Positions 23,701 through 31,388 are shown, counted from the stretch's first letter. The stretch: 64,000 bases of DNA from Haliotis asinina (GCF_037392515.1 NC_090295.1:19484001-19548000); one strand, 5' to 3'. A program made the numbers and translations. The notes: a model not told the origin generated them from the letters alone.

Positions 23701-26700
23701 TGAGGCGCAAGAAGGTTAACAGCCACATCACTTATCCTTCGGGTACCCACTTTCTGCTGGATGAACAGAGGCAATATGGAAGAAACGTACTTGGCTAAGG
23801 TTAGCAGACATGTATCACATTTGCTTCGTTGTGGGGTGGGACAGAAGTCCAAGAAACTCTCAGGAGTCAGACTGCCAAACACGGTCACCCATCCAAAGAC
23901 CATCCGCAACCTACGTCGCTTAACTTCAACTGATTTGTGACCTGAGCTCTATGCAGAGGACCGCACACCACCAACACGACGTTACGTAACGTTGTTTGGA
24001 GAAATGACGTCACATTTAGTTTAGTCAAAATCAATTCAGTTTGTTCTCAACTCCACAAAGTGGTGGAAGTAAAGTATATAGCTTCTTTTGTGTCTATTTG
24101 CACTGTTTGTCTGGTGGGCACATTGGGGCTGTCTTTGGTTACGGGAAATCTCAGTAAGGTAAAGGTTTGGGAATAAAGCGGCGCTTTGGGGTAGCATTTT
24201 GAATGAAACGTTTAACTGAGGGGTAAGTCTTAGAATAACATTGGAACTTCGGACTTACGTTGTAGTCGGGAGATCATGGACTTGGGTGGGTGTTGGTGAA
24301 TTTAACGCTAGATGACATTATGGGGTATTGTGTACATGTACATATGGTCCGTGGTTCAGATATCCGAAAATTCGTTTACCCGGACAATTTCAATAAAAAC
24401 ACAAGTGTTCGGATACACGGGGCACTGTTCTATTCATTAAACGTGTGAATTTGCGCCCTTGGATGGGAAAGTCTGTTGGACCAACGTTGGAAACGGGAGG
24501 ATTTGGAAAATCTATTCCACGAATCTATAGAAAATACTAACTTTCGCTTGTCTGCGCATACTTTATCTATTGAATGTAAAAATATACAAATATATAAATA
24601 TACGAGTAAAGAATGCATATCAATAATGCTGACGAGAGTTTCACTTTGTTTGGATTTGGCCTTTATGTGTGAATGTCAGACAGAACTATATGGACCCATA
24701 TTGCTGTAAAAATCCATCTGTCTTTAAATTAATCCAGCGTTATGAATTAAAGAATTTTAGACACGCGTGTAATCTTGCTAAATGTTTGATTACTGCATGT
24801 AATATAAGAAAGAAGAAGCTAAAATAAGTATGTGTATTCTCTATAATCATGCAACCCAAATTGTAAAACCCGCCCATCTGTATCCGATTATTATTTTTTT
24901 ATTTATATAACCACACGTAAGTTGTAAAACTTCAGGTTATTTAAGAACTGAATTGAAATTGATAAACACTGGGAGAGGGAGGATTTAAATTACTTGACTG
25001 TGGGACGGGAGGCTCCTGAGATGGTGAATCCTGGGATGGTGAGCTGGAGAGTGAACCAGGCGAGAGAAACACGTGGAAATCGGGAACGGGTTTTTGATGA
25101 AATTGTACACAATCTGTAATATTTGCAAAACCTCAAAATGCAACCTTTCTCCTCCTTTCATAAGACCAACCATGAGCACGTACAGCATGGGATAATAATA
25201 ATTACAGTGGAAGCTGTGAAAACCGGCATCTGTCAAATCTGGCAAGTTGTAAATACCGGCATAAAATCTCAGTCCCATCCACAGCTTCTACATCTATTAT
25301 CAGCTCTACAATGCGACAGATTGTCTAAACCGGATTATTTCTTCAGTCCCAGGTTAGGTTAATCACCTTAACTGAGTTAATTTTAAAAACCTGCCATTAA
25401 GAGAGTGACTAAACGGCTTACACCATGAGGGCATGCTTATTTAATACGCGTGTGATGTATTAGGCATGACGAATATTATCAAAACAAATACAATATTTTT
25501 TTAATAGAAATAATTGTCCAAGGTCAGATAATCAGAAAAGCTAATAAAACGCCTCCGAGAACAATGGACTTACCTTTCTCTAGTGATTTAAATCAACATG
25601 CCACTCATCATCTTGGTTAAGAGCAGATTGGATGACGTAACTAACATGGGGACATTTCTAGGGTCCCTTTCCCCAAAGCCCCAAGTAACGCCAAGTTTGA
25701 CTGTTTGGACAAGCTGGTCGTACTGTGTTTGTGTCTGTTTCAAGGGTGGCTAACACTGGCTTCAACTGTCTGGATGATATCATGAGCAAATGTCCCAACC
25801 AGCCAGACGTGATGGCCATGAGCAGAATTATGCACCTTGACAATCTACGAGAGATGATTAATGGGCACTGTAAGTAAAAGTGGTTATAGCAGCAGGAGTG
25901 AAAGTAGCAGGAGATGCAGATGTTGGTGGTGGTGTAGCATCGGAGCATCGTAGGAGTAAGGATTGTGGTGTGGGTAGTAATAGCAGCAGCAGCAGTAGTA
26001 GTAGTGGTAGTAGTATTAATAGCAGCAGCAGCAGTAGCAATAGTAGCAGCAGCAGCAGCAGTAGTACTAGTACTTGTAGTAGTAGCAATAGCAGCAGCAA
26101 CAGTAGTAGTAGCAGCAGTAGCAGTAGTAGTAGTAGCAGCAGTAGCAGCAGTAGTAGTAGTTGTAGTAGCAGCAGCAGTAGGAGTAGTACTAGTATTTGT
26201 AGAAGTAGTAGTAGTAGTAGTAGTAGCAGCAGCAGCAGCAGCAATAGCAAATAATGATTTTAGCATTGACAGGTCCTATGGATGATGGTGATGATGATTT
26301 CACTTGTTATATTGCATTGTATTATCGTTTATGTTTTCTCAGGTTCAAATGCCGTTCCTGATGTTGGTCCCGATGAGGGACCTGTGGAAGGTCAGTTATG
26401 TGTCTTAATATCATGATATCTTTACTTTCTGCTAAGAAAATTATAATCACTCGGTATCTTCAGGCGTTCGTACTATTTCTGTTCTGGCATAATGTTATGG
26501 AGGCGATGGCGTAACTTGTCACTGGAATAGTGACTCTTGAATGCTGTCTAAATCCGCGCTAAACCTCGCTCACTCTCTAATGACATTGATGTTACTGAGC
26601 CGAAATCATCAAGAGAATGGTGTTCCCCTCATATTACATCCTTTTCACTCCAACCCTTACAGCTAATGCTCCTTCATCTGTTTAGTTACCACCACCAACA

Positions 26701-27027
26701 GCAACTCTGGCGACACCTGCAACGTGGCAGACCCGGCTGATGAGCTTCTTGTCTGCAACAGTCAACTACAGAAGTTTTCATCGTCGAGTTCCTCCCTCAG
26801 CACCAGATGCAGGTCAGTAAGCTGTGCGGTCATTATAGAGACAGTGTATTTTATGTGATTGTGATTGTGAATGATGATGATTGTGATAATGGATGGATGG
26901 ATGGATGGATGGATGAGTGAGTGAGTTTAGTTTCACGCCGCTTTTAGCAATTTTCCAGCAATATCACGGCGGGGGACACTAGAAAATGGGGTTCACTCAA
27001 TGTACCCATGGGTGAGGATTTGGTGGC

Positions 27028-27069
<42 letters not shown>

Positions 27070-27953
27070 AATGATGATGGTGGTGATGATGGTGATGATG
27101 ATGATGATGATAATGCTGATGATGGTGATGATGGTGATGGTTGTGAGAATCATGATGACGGCTGTCGAACCTGCTTTCTGGTTTTGAATGACTGATTAGC
27201 GGCAACCAGTGTCCACTCGCAATGTTTTCTGTTTCAGGGATATGTTTAAGGGTCTGGATTGTTTCGACCGACTGATCGCCAGCTGCCCCAGACACCCTAG
27301 TGTCGTCACCTTCACAGACATGTTAGACATGAGCGAAGTGAGGGAGAACCTGTCTGGTGCCTGTAAGTTACCGTGGGTGCTCTTTAACGACGTTGGGCAG
27401 TGGGGCAGTCTAGTGGTTAAAGTGTTCTGTGGTCACGCTGAAGGCCCGGGTTCGATTCCACAGATGGTTACAATGTATGAAGCCCACCTCTGCTGATATT
27501 ACTAAAATATTGCCTAAACGTGGCGTAAAACGCAGCTCTCTTTCTAAGGACGTTTTTAGAAGAGGTTGATGTGAAACTGGCTTGCCCTGAATGTATATAT
27601 TGCGAAAACAGACTTTTAAAAGTTTTGAATTTTTCCATGAGCGAAAGAATGTGTTTTACGCCGCACTCCGCAATTTCCATCTGAATGGTGGAGGTCTGGA
27701 AATACCAGTAAATACAATCCAGTGATTAACATATCATGAGCATCTACCTACGTAACTGGGATACGATGACATGTGTCAACGAAGTCAGAGACCATGACCA
27801 TCCTCTTACTAAATGGAGACCAATTCTGTCCCGGCTCTTCATGGGCGGTTCAGTTTGAGAACAGATGATTAATTGATATGATAGCCTGTGACAAATTGGA
27901 GAGTCTCTGAGTTACCACAGTCCGTCTTTCCCACAGGCCCCGGGAGAAAATGA
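5758..27953 (+). CDS. Secreted multi-module six-cysteine protein (whole gene model, spliced)
   Basis: Spliced model of about 614 residues: signal peptide, then five copies of a module encoded by an A exon plus a B exon, separated by linkers. The module reads C-x10/11-C-x14-21-C-x8-C-x7-C-x21/25-C. Predicted module positions are roughly residues 82-147, 183-259, 351-422, 437-510 and 537-610. Typical A starts are CPADxxxRIQxC, and typical B cores are LDCLxDxxxxC. Linkers are PET[ED][VA] repeats, a poly-Glu run, GPTGGPDE repeats and two short spacers. All junctions keep one reading frame, and A+B pairs are bounded by phase-1 introns, as is common in shuffled extracellular domains. Two Asn-Leu-Ser sequons (modules 4 and 5) suggest glycosylation. 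An extracellular, disulfide-bonded, mostly helical role is inferred. The family is not recognised; a distant tie to other helical Cys-rich secreted domains is possible but unproven. Exons are well supported; the link to the first exon is weaker. Confidence 0.7.
6009..6041 (+). CDS. Possible extra small exon (33 bases, phase 1-1)
   Basis: The tract between a CTACAG acceptor and a GTAAGT donor is open in the required phase and symmetrical, so including it would not shift the frame. It would add VKRTRKLEQFA and end with T, which the GT at the next exon completes to Cys. The acceptor's pyrimidine tract is poor, so this may be chance. Confidence 0.22.
7373..7535 (+). repeat. tRNA-derived SINE, family 1
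   Basis: A-box region GTCTAGTGGTTAAAG, B-box-like GCTTCGATTCC, body ending GCGGCGTAAAACTAA and a CATTCACTCATT tail. In the first intron of the six-cysteine gene. Confidence 0.7.
7952..8072 (-). repeat. Truncated SINE-like copy, family 2
   Basis: Tail half only: CGGTGGTCTGTAAATAATCG and TCTGGACCAGACAATC are family 2 on the minus strand. Confidence 0.6.
8262..8418 (-). repeat. tRNA-derived SINE, family 1
   Basis: Complement of the tail (TTAGTGAGTGCAG), then AATATCACAGAGCGGCGCCC, AATCGAACCCAAGC (B box) and CTTTAACTACTGGACTACCC (A box). Confidence 0.6.
8468..8491 (+). repeat. Poly-G tract, 24 G
   Basis: Uninterrupted G run in the intron, followed by a G/A-rich stretch. Homopolymers of this length are error-prone in assemblies, so the exact length is uncertain. 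Confidence 0.8.
9110..9390. repeat. Imperfect tandem repeat of about 30 bases
   Basis: Roughly nine diverged units around CTGTGTACATAATCC(A/G)TGG. Any long minus-strand frame here is a by-product of the repeat. Confidence 0.55.
10786..11071 (+). CDS. Exon: PET-repeat linker plus A half of module 1
   Basis: Acceptor TTTATTTAG, donor A|GTAAAT; phase 1 in, phase 2 out. It begins with about ten pentapeptides of the form PET[ED][VA], a strongly acidic, Pro/Thr-rich stretch that may be O-glycosylated. It ends with the A half CSPDDVNRIARC...IKC. Codons of the linker are near-identical 15-base repeats, so linker length probably varies between alleles. The Cys spacing of the A half matches the other four modules. 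Confidence 0.82.
11387..11499 (+). CDS. Exon: B half of module 1
   Basis: Acceptor TGTTTACAG, donor T|GTAAGT; phase 2 in, phase 1 out. Encodes KVRRTLNCLSKTLQRCPHM and on to LLQV, with the final Cys codon split as T|GT. At 113 bases it is 12 shorter than the other four B exons (125 bases each), so the last cysteine loop is four residues shorter. The C-x7-C core is kept. Confidence 0.82.
11920..12130 (+). CDS. Exon: poly-Glu linker plus A half of module 2
   Basis: Acceptor CTGTTGCAG, donor AG|GTGAGC; phase 1 in, phase 2 out. The linker VEANELPEEPQIGETG runs into a pure Glu tract of about 16 residues made of mixed GAA/GAG codons. The A half follows: CPADFMLRIQRC, then 21 residues, then Cys. The start base completes the Cys codon left by the previous exon. 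Confidence 0.85.
12240..12450 (+). repeat. GAC/GAT triplet-rich tract in intron
   Basis: Intron between the two halves of module 2 is dominated by GAC, GAT and GAA triplets that become pure GAT near 12400-12450. It lies close to the exon with a coding poly-Glu tract. Confidence 0.75.
12468..12592 (+). CDS. Exon: B half of module 2
   Basis: Acceptor CTTGTTTCAG; 125 bases, phase 2 in, phase 1 out. Encodes SVTASLDCLEDYARVC, then 25 residues to the split Cys (T|GT). The donor that keeps phase and the split Cys reads GTCAGC, weaker than the GTAAGT or GTATGT seen at the other B exons. Confidence 0.82.
12889..13152 (+). CDS. Linker exon: GPTGGPDE repeat
   Basis: Acceptor TTGTGTAG, donor AAG|GTGGGT; 264 bases, phase 1-1. 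Reads CPGAGTGAGPTGGPNEGPSG and continues as 8-residue repeats of the GPTGGPDE/GPTGGPDA type, about ten units in all. The 24-base DNA repeat is almost exact at its 3' end. Asp/Glu and Gly/Pro richness suggests a flexible, possibly ion-binding spacer. An acceptor 11 bases downstream (GCAG|GT) would also keep frame. Confidence 0.78.
13316..13352 (+). repeat. CTGT simple repeat
   Basis: Short run of CTGT units in the long intron before module 3. Confidence 0.6.
13613..15120. repeat. 30-bp minisatellite with a 60-bp dimeric sub-block
   Basis: At 13630-13890 a 30-base unit (CAGCCCTATGTGTGTATGAC plus CGTTTGATAA) recurs about eight times. Diverged relatives fill 13890-14470. At 14475-15030 a 60-base unit made of two unlike 30-mers recurs nine times with hardly any change. 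Because 30 and 60 are multiples of three, long frames appear on both strands but none looks like a gene. Confidence 0.85.
15159..16479. mobile_element. Non-autonomous DNA transposon flanked by TTAA, about 1.3 kb
   Basis: Left end TTAA|AGGTCATTTGCAAC and right end GTTGCATGTGACCT|TTAA form inverted termini with matching TTAA at both sides (15155-15158 and 16480-16483). TTAA duplication is typical of piggyBac-type insertion. No transposase is seen. Inside, a 75-base segment is repeated directly (about 15949-16105), and ATTCTTTATGGATAACAA recurs in inverted form near 16130. Confidence 0.65.
16893..16940 (+). repeat. CACACG-type simple repeat
   Basis: Alternating CA/CG dinucleotides just upstream of the acceptor of the module 3 A exon; purine-pyrimidine alternation could favour Z-form DNA. 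Confidence 0.6.
16985..17084 (+). CDS. Exon: A half of module 3
   Basis: Acceptor CGTTCACAG; 100 bases, phase 1 in, phase 2 out. Encodes DSECPADYEDRIQTCVKPL and on to VEVC. The only donor that keeps the phase-2 exit used by the other four A exons is GG|GCAAGT, a GC-AG type donor. The nearby GTAAAC would give phase 0 and break the join to the B exon. Confidence 0.82.
17379..17530 (+). repeat. tRNA-derived SINE, family 1
   Basis: GGGTAGCCTGGAGGTTGAGG head, GGTTTGATTCCC box, GTGTCCCCCGACGTGATATT body; diverged tail. In the intron within module 3. Confidence 0.6.
18061..18239 (+). repeat. 179-base direct repeat, copy 1
   Basis: Near-identical to 24386-24564, about 6.3 kb downstream. Both lie in an intron that separates the A and B halves of a module (modules 3 and 4). 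A frame of about 39 codons containing LDQRWK and EDLENLFHESIENTNFRLSA is open in both copies. Confidence 0.75.
18474..18598 (+). CDS. Exon: B half of module 3
   Basis: Acceptor TTTAATAG, donor T|GTATGT; 125 bases, phase 2 in, phase 1 out. Encodes SANVALGCVDDVLNDCKHT, then the 25-residue stretch ending VNDI and the split Cys. Spacing is identical to B2, B4 and B5. Confidence 0.85.
18625..18745 (+). repeat. Interspersed repeat, family 4, copy 1
   Basis: Contains GTTCACCCAGCGGAAAAATG and GGGTACCCTGTAGGACAG. Related copies at 23650-23790 (minus) and 60170-60330 (plus). Class unknown. Confidence 0.5.
19793..21309 (-). mobile_element. Tc1/mariner-like DNA transposon, decayed
   Basis: Minus-strand translation gives pieces of a Tc1-type transposase: an N-terminal helix-turn-helix part (RPISTKTVRNRLRAAGYLAP near 20690-20740), the C-terminal motif WPVHSPDMNPIEYVWDIL (near 20270-20320, with the last acidic catalytic residue in NPIE) and a tail with VRERVPPVQNLAHWEQALQE. 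The frame is broken in several places, so it is inactive. Matching ends (GTATTGCAACACC on the left, GGTGTTGCAATAC on the right) form inverted termini about 1.5 kb apart, the usual Tc1 length. It sits in the intron after module 3. Confidence 0.8.
22051..22083 (+). CDS. Short linker exon
   Basis: Acceptor CTTTTTTACAG with a good pyrimidine tract, donor GAG|GTGTGT; 33 bases, phase 1-1. Encodes (C)TSGTVPPGQG(V). It completes the final Cys of module 3 and joins module 4 in frame. As it is symmetrical, it could be skipped without a shift, although the GT it supplies for the Cys codon would then be replaced by TT. Confidence 0.6.
22407..22512 (+). CDS. Exon: A half of module 4
   Basis: Acceptor TTGATTTCAG, donor AG|GTGGGT; 106 bases, phase 1 in, phase 2 out. 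Encodes DANCPSDHSRQLISCVQPM and on to NLSEMC. The C-x10-C-x18-C spacing fits the module, and Asn-Leu-Ser is a potential N-glycosylation site. Confidence 0.84.
23650..23790 (-). repeat. Interspersed repeat, family 4, copy 2
   Basis: Complement of the 18625 copy: CGGGTACCCACTTTCTGCTG and GGTTAACAGCCACATC. Confidence 0.5.
24386..24564 (+). repeat. 179-base direct repeat, copy 2
   Basis: Partner of 18061-18239; similarity stops abruptly after CGCATACTTT at the 3' side. Lies in the intron inside module 4. Confidence 0.75.
25203..25352 (+). mobile_element. Pogo-like MITE fragment
   Basis: Begins TA|CAGTGGAAGCTG and shares CCGGCATCTGTC, CAGTCCCATCC and TTGTCTAAACCGGATTA with 53713-53886. The right terminus is missing. 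Confidence 0.5.
25745..25869 (+). CDS. Exon: B half of module 4
   Basis: Acceptor TCTGTTTCAAG, donor T|GTAAGT; 125 bases, phase 2 in, phase 1 out. Encodes VANTGFNCLDDIMSKCPNQ, then the 25-residue stretch ending MINGH and the split Cys. The preceding intron is the longest inside a module (3.2 kb). Confidence 0.85.
25970..26252 (+). repeat. AGC/AGT triplet array in intron
   Basis: About 280 bases of mixed AGC and AGT triplets, 100 bases after the B exon of module 4. Every frame is open on one strand or the other, giving spurious poly-Ser, poly-Leu or poly-Ala frames. Confidence 0.85.
26343..26390 (+). CDS. Short linker exon with one GPDEGP unit
   Basis: Acceptor ATGTTTTCTCAG, donor AAG|GTCAGT; 48 bases, phase 1-1. 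Encodes (C)SNAVPDVGPDEGPVE(V). It shares GPDEGP with the large linker at 12889-13152, so the two linkers probably descend from one exon. Confidence 0.72.
26686..26812 (+). CDS. Exon: A half of module 5
   Basis: Acceptor CATCTGTTTAG, donor AG|GTCAGT; 127 bases, phase 1 in, phase 2 out. Begins with a TTTNSNSGDT spacer, then CNVADPADELLVC (x11 between cysteines rather than x10), a Ser-rich run and the third Cys. Confidence 0.83.
26914..27012 (-). repeat. Truncated tRNA-derived SINE, family 1
   Basis: Complement of the tail and body: GTGAGTTTAGTTTCACGCCG, then CAATATCACGGCGGGGGACA and GTACCCATGGGTGAGG; the tRNA head is missing. Confidence 0.65.
27025..27145 (+). repeat. GAT triplet repeat
   Basis: Imperfect GAT run directly after a truncated SINE and upstream of the module 5 B exon. 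Confidence 0.75.
27238..27362 (+). CDS. Exon: B half of module 5
   Basis: Acceptor TTCTGTTTCAG, donor T|GTAAGT; 125 bases, phase 2 in, phase 1 out. Encodes DMFKGLDCFDRLIASCPRH, then the 25-residue stretch ending NLSGA and the split Cys. It carries the second Asn-Leu-Ser sequon. Confidence 0.85.
27399..27535 (+). repeat. tRNA-derived SINE, family 1
   Basis: CAGTCTAGTGGTTAAAGTG head, GGGTTCGATTCCAC box, then a diverged body ending GGCGTAAAACGCAGC. Confidence 0.65.
27640..27845 (-). repeat. SINE-like copy, family 2, diverged
   Basis: TTTTACGCCGCACTCCGCAA, ATCCAGTGATTAACATATCA and ATACGATGACATGTGTCAAC are family 2 on the minus strand. In the last intron of the six-cysteine gene. Confidence 0.6.
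27937..27953 (+). CDS. Terminal coding exon, ends CPGRK-stop
   Basis: Acceptor TCTTTCCCACAG. In phase 1 the first two bases (GC) complete the last Cys of module 5, followed by PGRK and TGA, with 3' UTR after that. Other frames of the same exon stay open longer, including one rich in Arg, Phe and Gln. They do not match the phase-1 exit of B5, so the short tail is preferred. Confidence 0.6.
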
Positions 27954-28068
27954 GAAAGGGCGTTCCTGGAGGAAGGTTCAGTCAGTGGTTCAACCAAAGG
28001 TTCAAGCAGATCTTCAAGGAACCTTCACTATCAACACCTTACATTGCACCATAGATAATGATAGCCAG

Positions 28069-28074
28069 AATAAA
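28069..28074 (+). terminator. Polyadenylation signal of the six-cysteine gene
   Basis: Canonical AATAAA about 116 bases after the proposed stop. No other AATAAA-associated gene end is needed nearby, so the transcript probably ends near 28090. Confidence 0.6.
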
Positions 28075-28159
28075 GAAATTTATTAATATTTAGCTTTTCT
28101 CCTTGTCAGTGGATATGCTAATAATGGGTTGGAGGGTATTTGGCCAGGTTCTCTACAAC

Positions 28160-28200
28160 GGTGTGCGTGCGTGCGTGCGTACGTGCGTACGTGCGTGTGA
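28160..28200 (+). repeat. GTGC/GTAC tetranucleotide tract
   Basis: Short GTGCGTGC run with GTAC variants just past the gene end. Confidence 0.55.
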
Positions 28201-28269
28201 TAATAAGTGGTGTGTGTGATCCTGCGGAACAAAGGGTGGAGGGGTTGTCTTGTGGTTCGATCCTCACGC

Positions 28270-30230
28270 TGACCCGAGTTGTTCAATGTGTTCCAGATTA
28301 ATGGGGTTTTGAGTTACGGTGTCTAGATGAACGGGTATTTTCGCACAGTGTCCACATGAACGGTATGCTGACTTACAAAGCAGATTAACGGATTGTTGAC
28401 TGTTTGTTGACAGTGTCAAGGTTAACGGAGTGTTGATTTACATTGTCCAGTTAACAGGATAATGACTTGCAGTTTCCAGGTGAACAGGGTGTTGACTTAC
28501 AGTGTCCAGGTTAACTGGATGTTGACTTACAGTGTCCGGATTTACGAGGTGTTGACTGACAGTGTCCAGATCAAGGGGATGTTGACTGACAGTGTCCAGA
28601 TTAAGGGGATGTTGACTGACAGTGTCCAGATTAAGGGGATGTTGACTGACAGTGTCCAGATTAAGGGGATAATGACTGACAGTGTTCAGATTAAGGGGAT
28701 GTTGACTGACAGTGTCCAGATTAACCGGTTGTTGAATGACAGTGTCCAGATTAACGGGATGTTGATTGACAGTGTCCAGATTAACGGGAAGTTGACTGAC
28801 AGTATCCAGATTAATCGGTTGTTGAATGACAGTGTCCAGATTAAAGGGATGTTGATTGACAGTGTCCAGATTAACGGGAAGTTGACTGACAGTATCCAGA
28901 TTAACCGGTTGTTGAATGACAATGTCCAGATTAACGGGATGTTGATTAACAGTGTCCAAATTAACGGGATGTTAACTGACAGTGTCCAGATTAAGGGGAT
29001 GTTGATTGACAGTGTCCAGATTAAGGGAATGTTGACTGACAGTGTCCAGATTAACGGGATGTTGACTGACAGTGTCCAGATTAACGAGATGTGGACTGAC
29101 AGTGTCCAGATTAACAGGATGTTGAATGACAGTGTCCAGATTAACGGGATGTTGACTGACAGTGTCCAGATTAAGGGGATGTTGATTGACAGTGTCCAGA
29201 TAAATGGGAAGTTGACTGACAGTATCCAGATTAATCGGTTGTTGAATGACAGTATCCAGATTAACGGGATGTTGACTGACAGTGTCCAGATTAACGGGAT
29301 GTTGACTGACAGTGTCCAGATTAAGGGGATGTTGATTGACAGTGTCCAGATAAATGGGAAGTTGACTGACAGTATCCAGATTAATCGGTTGTTGAATGAC
29401 AGTATCCAGATTAAAGGGATGTTGATTGACAGTGTCCAGATTAACGGGATGTTGACTGACAGTGTCCAGATTAAGGGGATGTTGACTGACAGTGTCCAGA
29501 TTAACGAGATGTGGACTGACAGTATCCAGATTAACCGGTTGTTGAATGACAATGTCCAGATTAACGGGATGTTGATTGACAGTGTCCAGATTAACGGGAT
29601 GTTGACTGACAGTGTCCAGATTAAGGGGATGTTGATTGACAGTGTCCAGATTAAGGGGATGTTGACTGACAGTGTCCAGATTAACGAGATGTGGACTGAC
29701 AGTGTCCAGATTAACGGGATGTTGACTGACAGTGTCCAGATTAACGGGATGTTGACTGACAGTGTCCAGATTAAGGGGATGTTGACTGACAGTGTCCAGA
29801 TTAACCGGTTGTTGAATGACAATGTCCAGATTAACGGGATGTTGATTGACAGTGTCCAGATTATGGGGATGTTGACTGACAGTGTCCAGATTAAGGGGAT
29901 GTTGGCTGACAGTGTCCAGATTAAGGGGAAGTTGACTGACAGTGTCCAGATTAACCGGTTGTTGAATGACAGTGTCCAGATTAACGAGATGTTGACTGAC
30001 AGTGTCCAGATTAAGGGGATGTTGATTGACAGTGTCCAGATTAACGGGAAGTTGATTGACAGTATCCAGATTAACCGGTTGTTGAATGACAGTGTCCAGA
30101 TTAACGGGATGTTGATTGACAGTGTCCAGATTAACGGAATGTTGATTGACAGTGTGCAGATTAACGGGTGTTGATTTACATTGTCCATATTAACAAGGTG
30201 ATGACTTAAAGTGCCCAGGCTAAGAAGGTG
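28270..30230. repeat. 30-bp minisatellite, nearly 60 core units
   Basis: Core (28540-30170) is a 30-base unit, GACAGTGTCCAGATTAACGG plus GATGTTGACT, with a few recurring variants (CCGGTTGTTGAAT, GAGATGTGGACT, GGGAAGTTGACT). Edge units on both sides are much more diverged. A 570-codon plus-strand frame and a 500-codon minus-strand frame exist only because 30 is divisible by three and the unit lacks stops. It starts about 200 bases after the gene's polyadenylation signal. Confidence 0.9.
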
Positions 30231-31388
30231 TTGACTTTTGCTGCGATATAACTCTATCAGACCTGCATAGGCTACTCATAGTCGACTTACTCATACTGTG
30301 ATTCATCACTTCCAGGAAATATCAAACTAGATTTACAGTATTAATAATCAGTCCCTTAAACCAGATGAGTACAGACTGTCGGGCTTTAGTCATTAACAGA
30401 TCACATACACAGGCGTCTGGGGATTATGGGAAATTAGATGGTCAGATTTCGGGGCCACGTGACCTGGATGACACATCACTGATATACCAATCCGCGTAAC
30501 AAATATAGTCTCATGAGTAACGCTTTTAGGGACTGAGTCGCAGCTCATAGTTAACAGTCATGCCTTCAATCGATAGTCATTTACGATAACAGTTACTCAT
30601 GAGAGGAATGAAACTTCAACGGAGTGATTCAATCTGTGCGTACTCATTTTAAAATAATCTGTTTATTTAAAGATGCGAGCTCATTTGTTTTAATTTCTTT
30701 TCAAACAAGTAATTTGAAATCTGTAGTGTTTCGGGTGTAACAATCTGCAACAGACAACACCTGTGGCCAAGTGTTTGAAGGGGAAGTAACTCGTGGCGCT
30801 CTATTGATACGGAGCTCTGGTGAAGAACAATCCCATCCGCGCGACACGAGTTGAGTTGTGAATTGGCTTCAATATTCAACACCTTTTATAAACGCGTTCC
30901 AAACGCGAGAGCGTCCCTTACAATAATCCATACATTCAAGTTACATTACCTAGTGCCTGCGAAATGTTGGAGAAAACCCCTTAGTGATGCAGGTCTTTGA
31001 CTTTAGTAAAATCGACGAGAGTCGATGTTGACAAACCTGGAAACATTATCAACAGGGACCGAGACTTGAAGAAAGGCTAATATGTTTCTGGCGTTACAAA
31101 GGGCCGCAACTCCACACAGATAGCTGCATGACACATATTATAGATAGTACCGTATTTCTCCTTATAAACGCCCTGGTAGTTATTTTTTTTTCAACGAAGT
31201 GCCAGACCCGGCTCTTATATATATTAGATGCCAGGAGCGTTGGAGCTTATACTGGGTCTGTAATTACTGTAATTGTTAGCGACCTGCTTTATTTCCGGCG
31301 CTTGTTTGAAGAATTACGGTATATTAGTACGTTTGATTGGATACCGCCCTGAACAGTTGTTCATTTATGTGCGGCGTGTGGATGTGAA
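30231..31388. other. Intergenic, no feature seen
   Basis: No coding frame with credible start, splice context or recognisable product, and no strong repeat in this stretch. Confidence 0.4.

Noticed and set aside
25658-26285. Long Ser-, Leu-, Ala- and Thr-rich frames
   Set aside because: Intronic AGC/AGT triplets; the true coding part nearby is only 25745-25869.
28462-30188. 570-codon and 500-codon open frames
   Set aside because: By-products of a stop-free 30-base repeat; no promoter, splice or start context.
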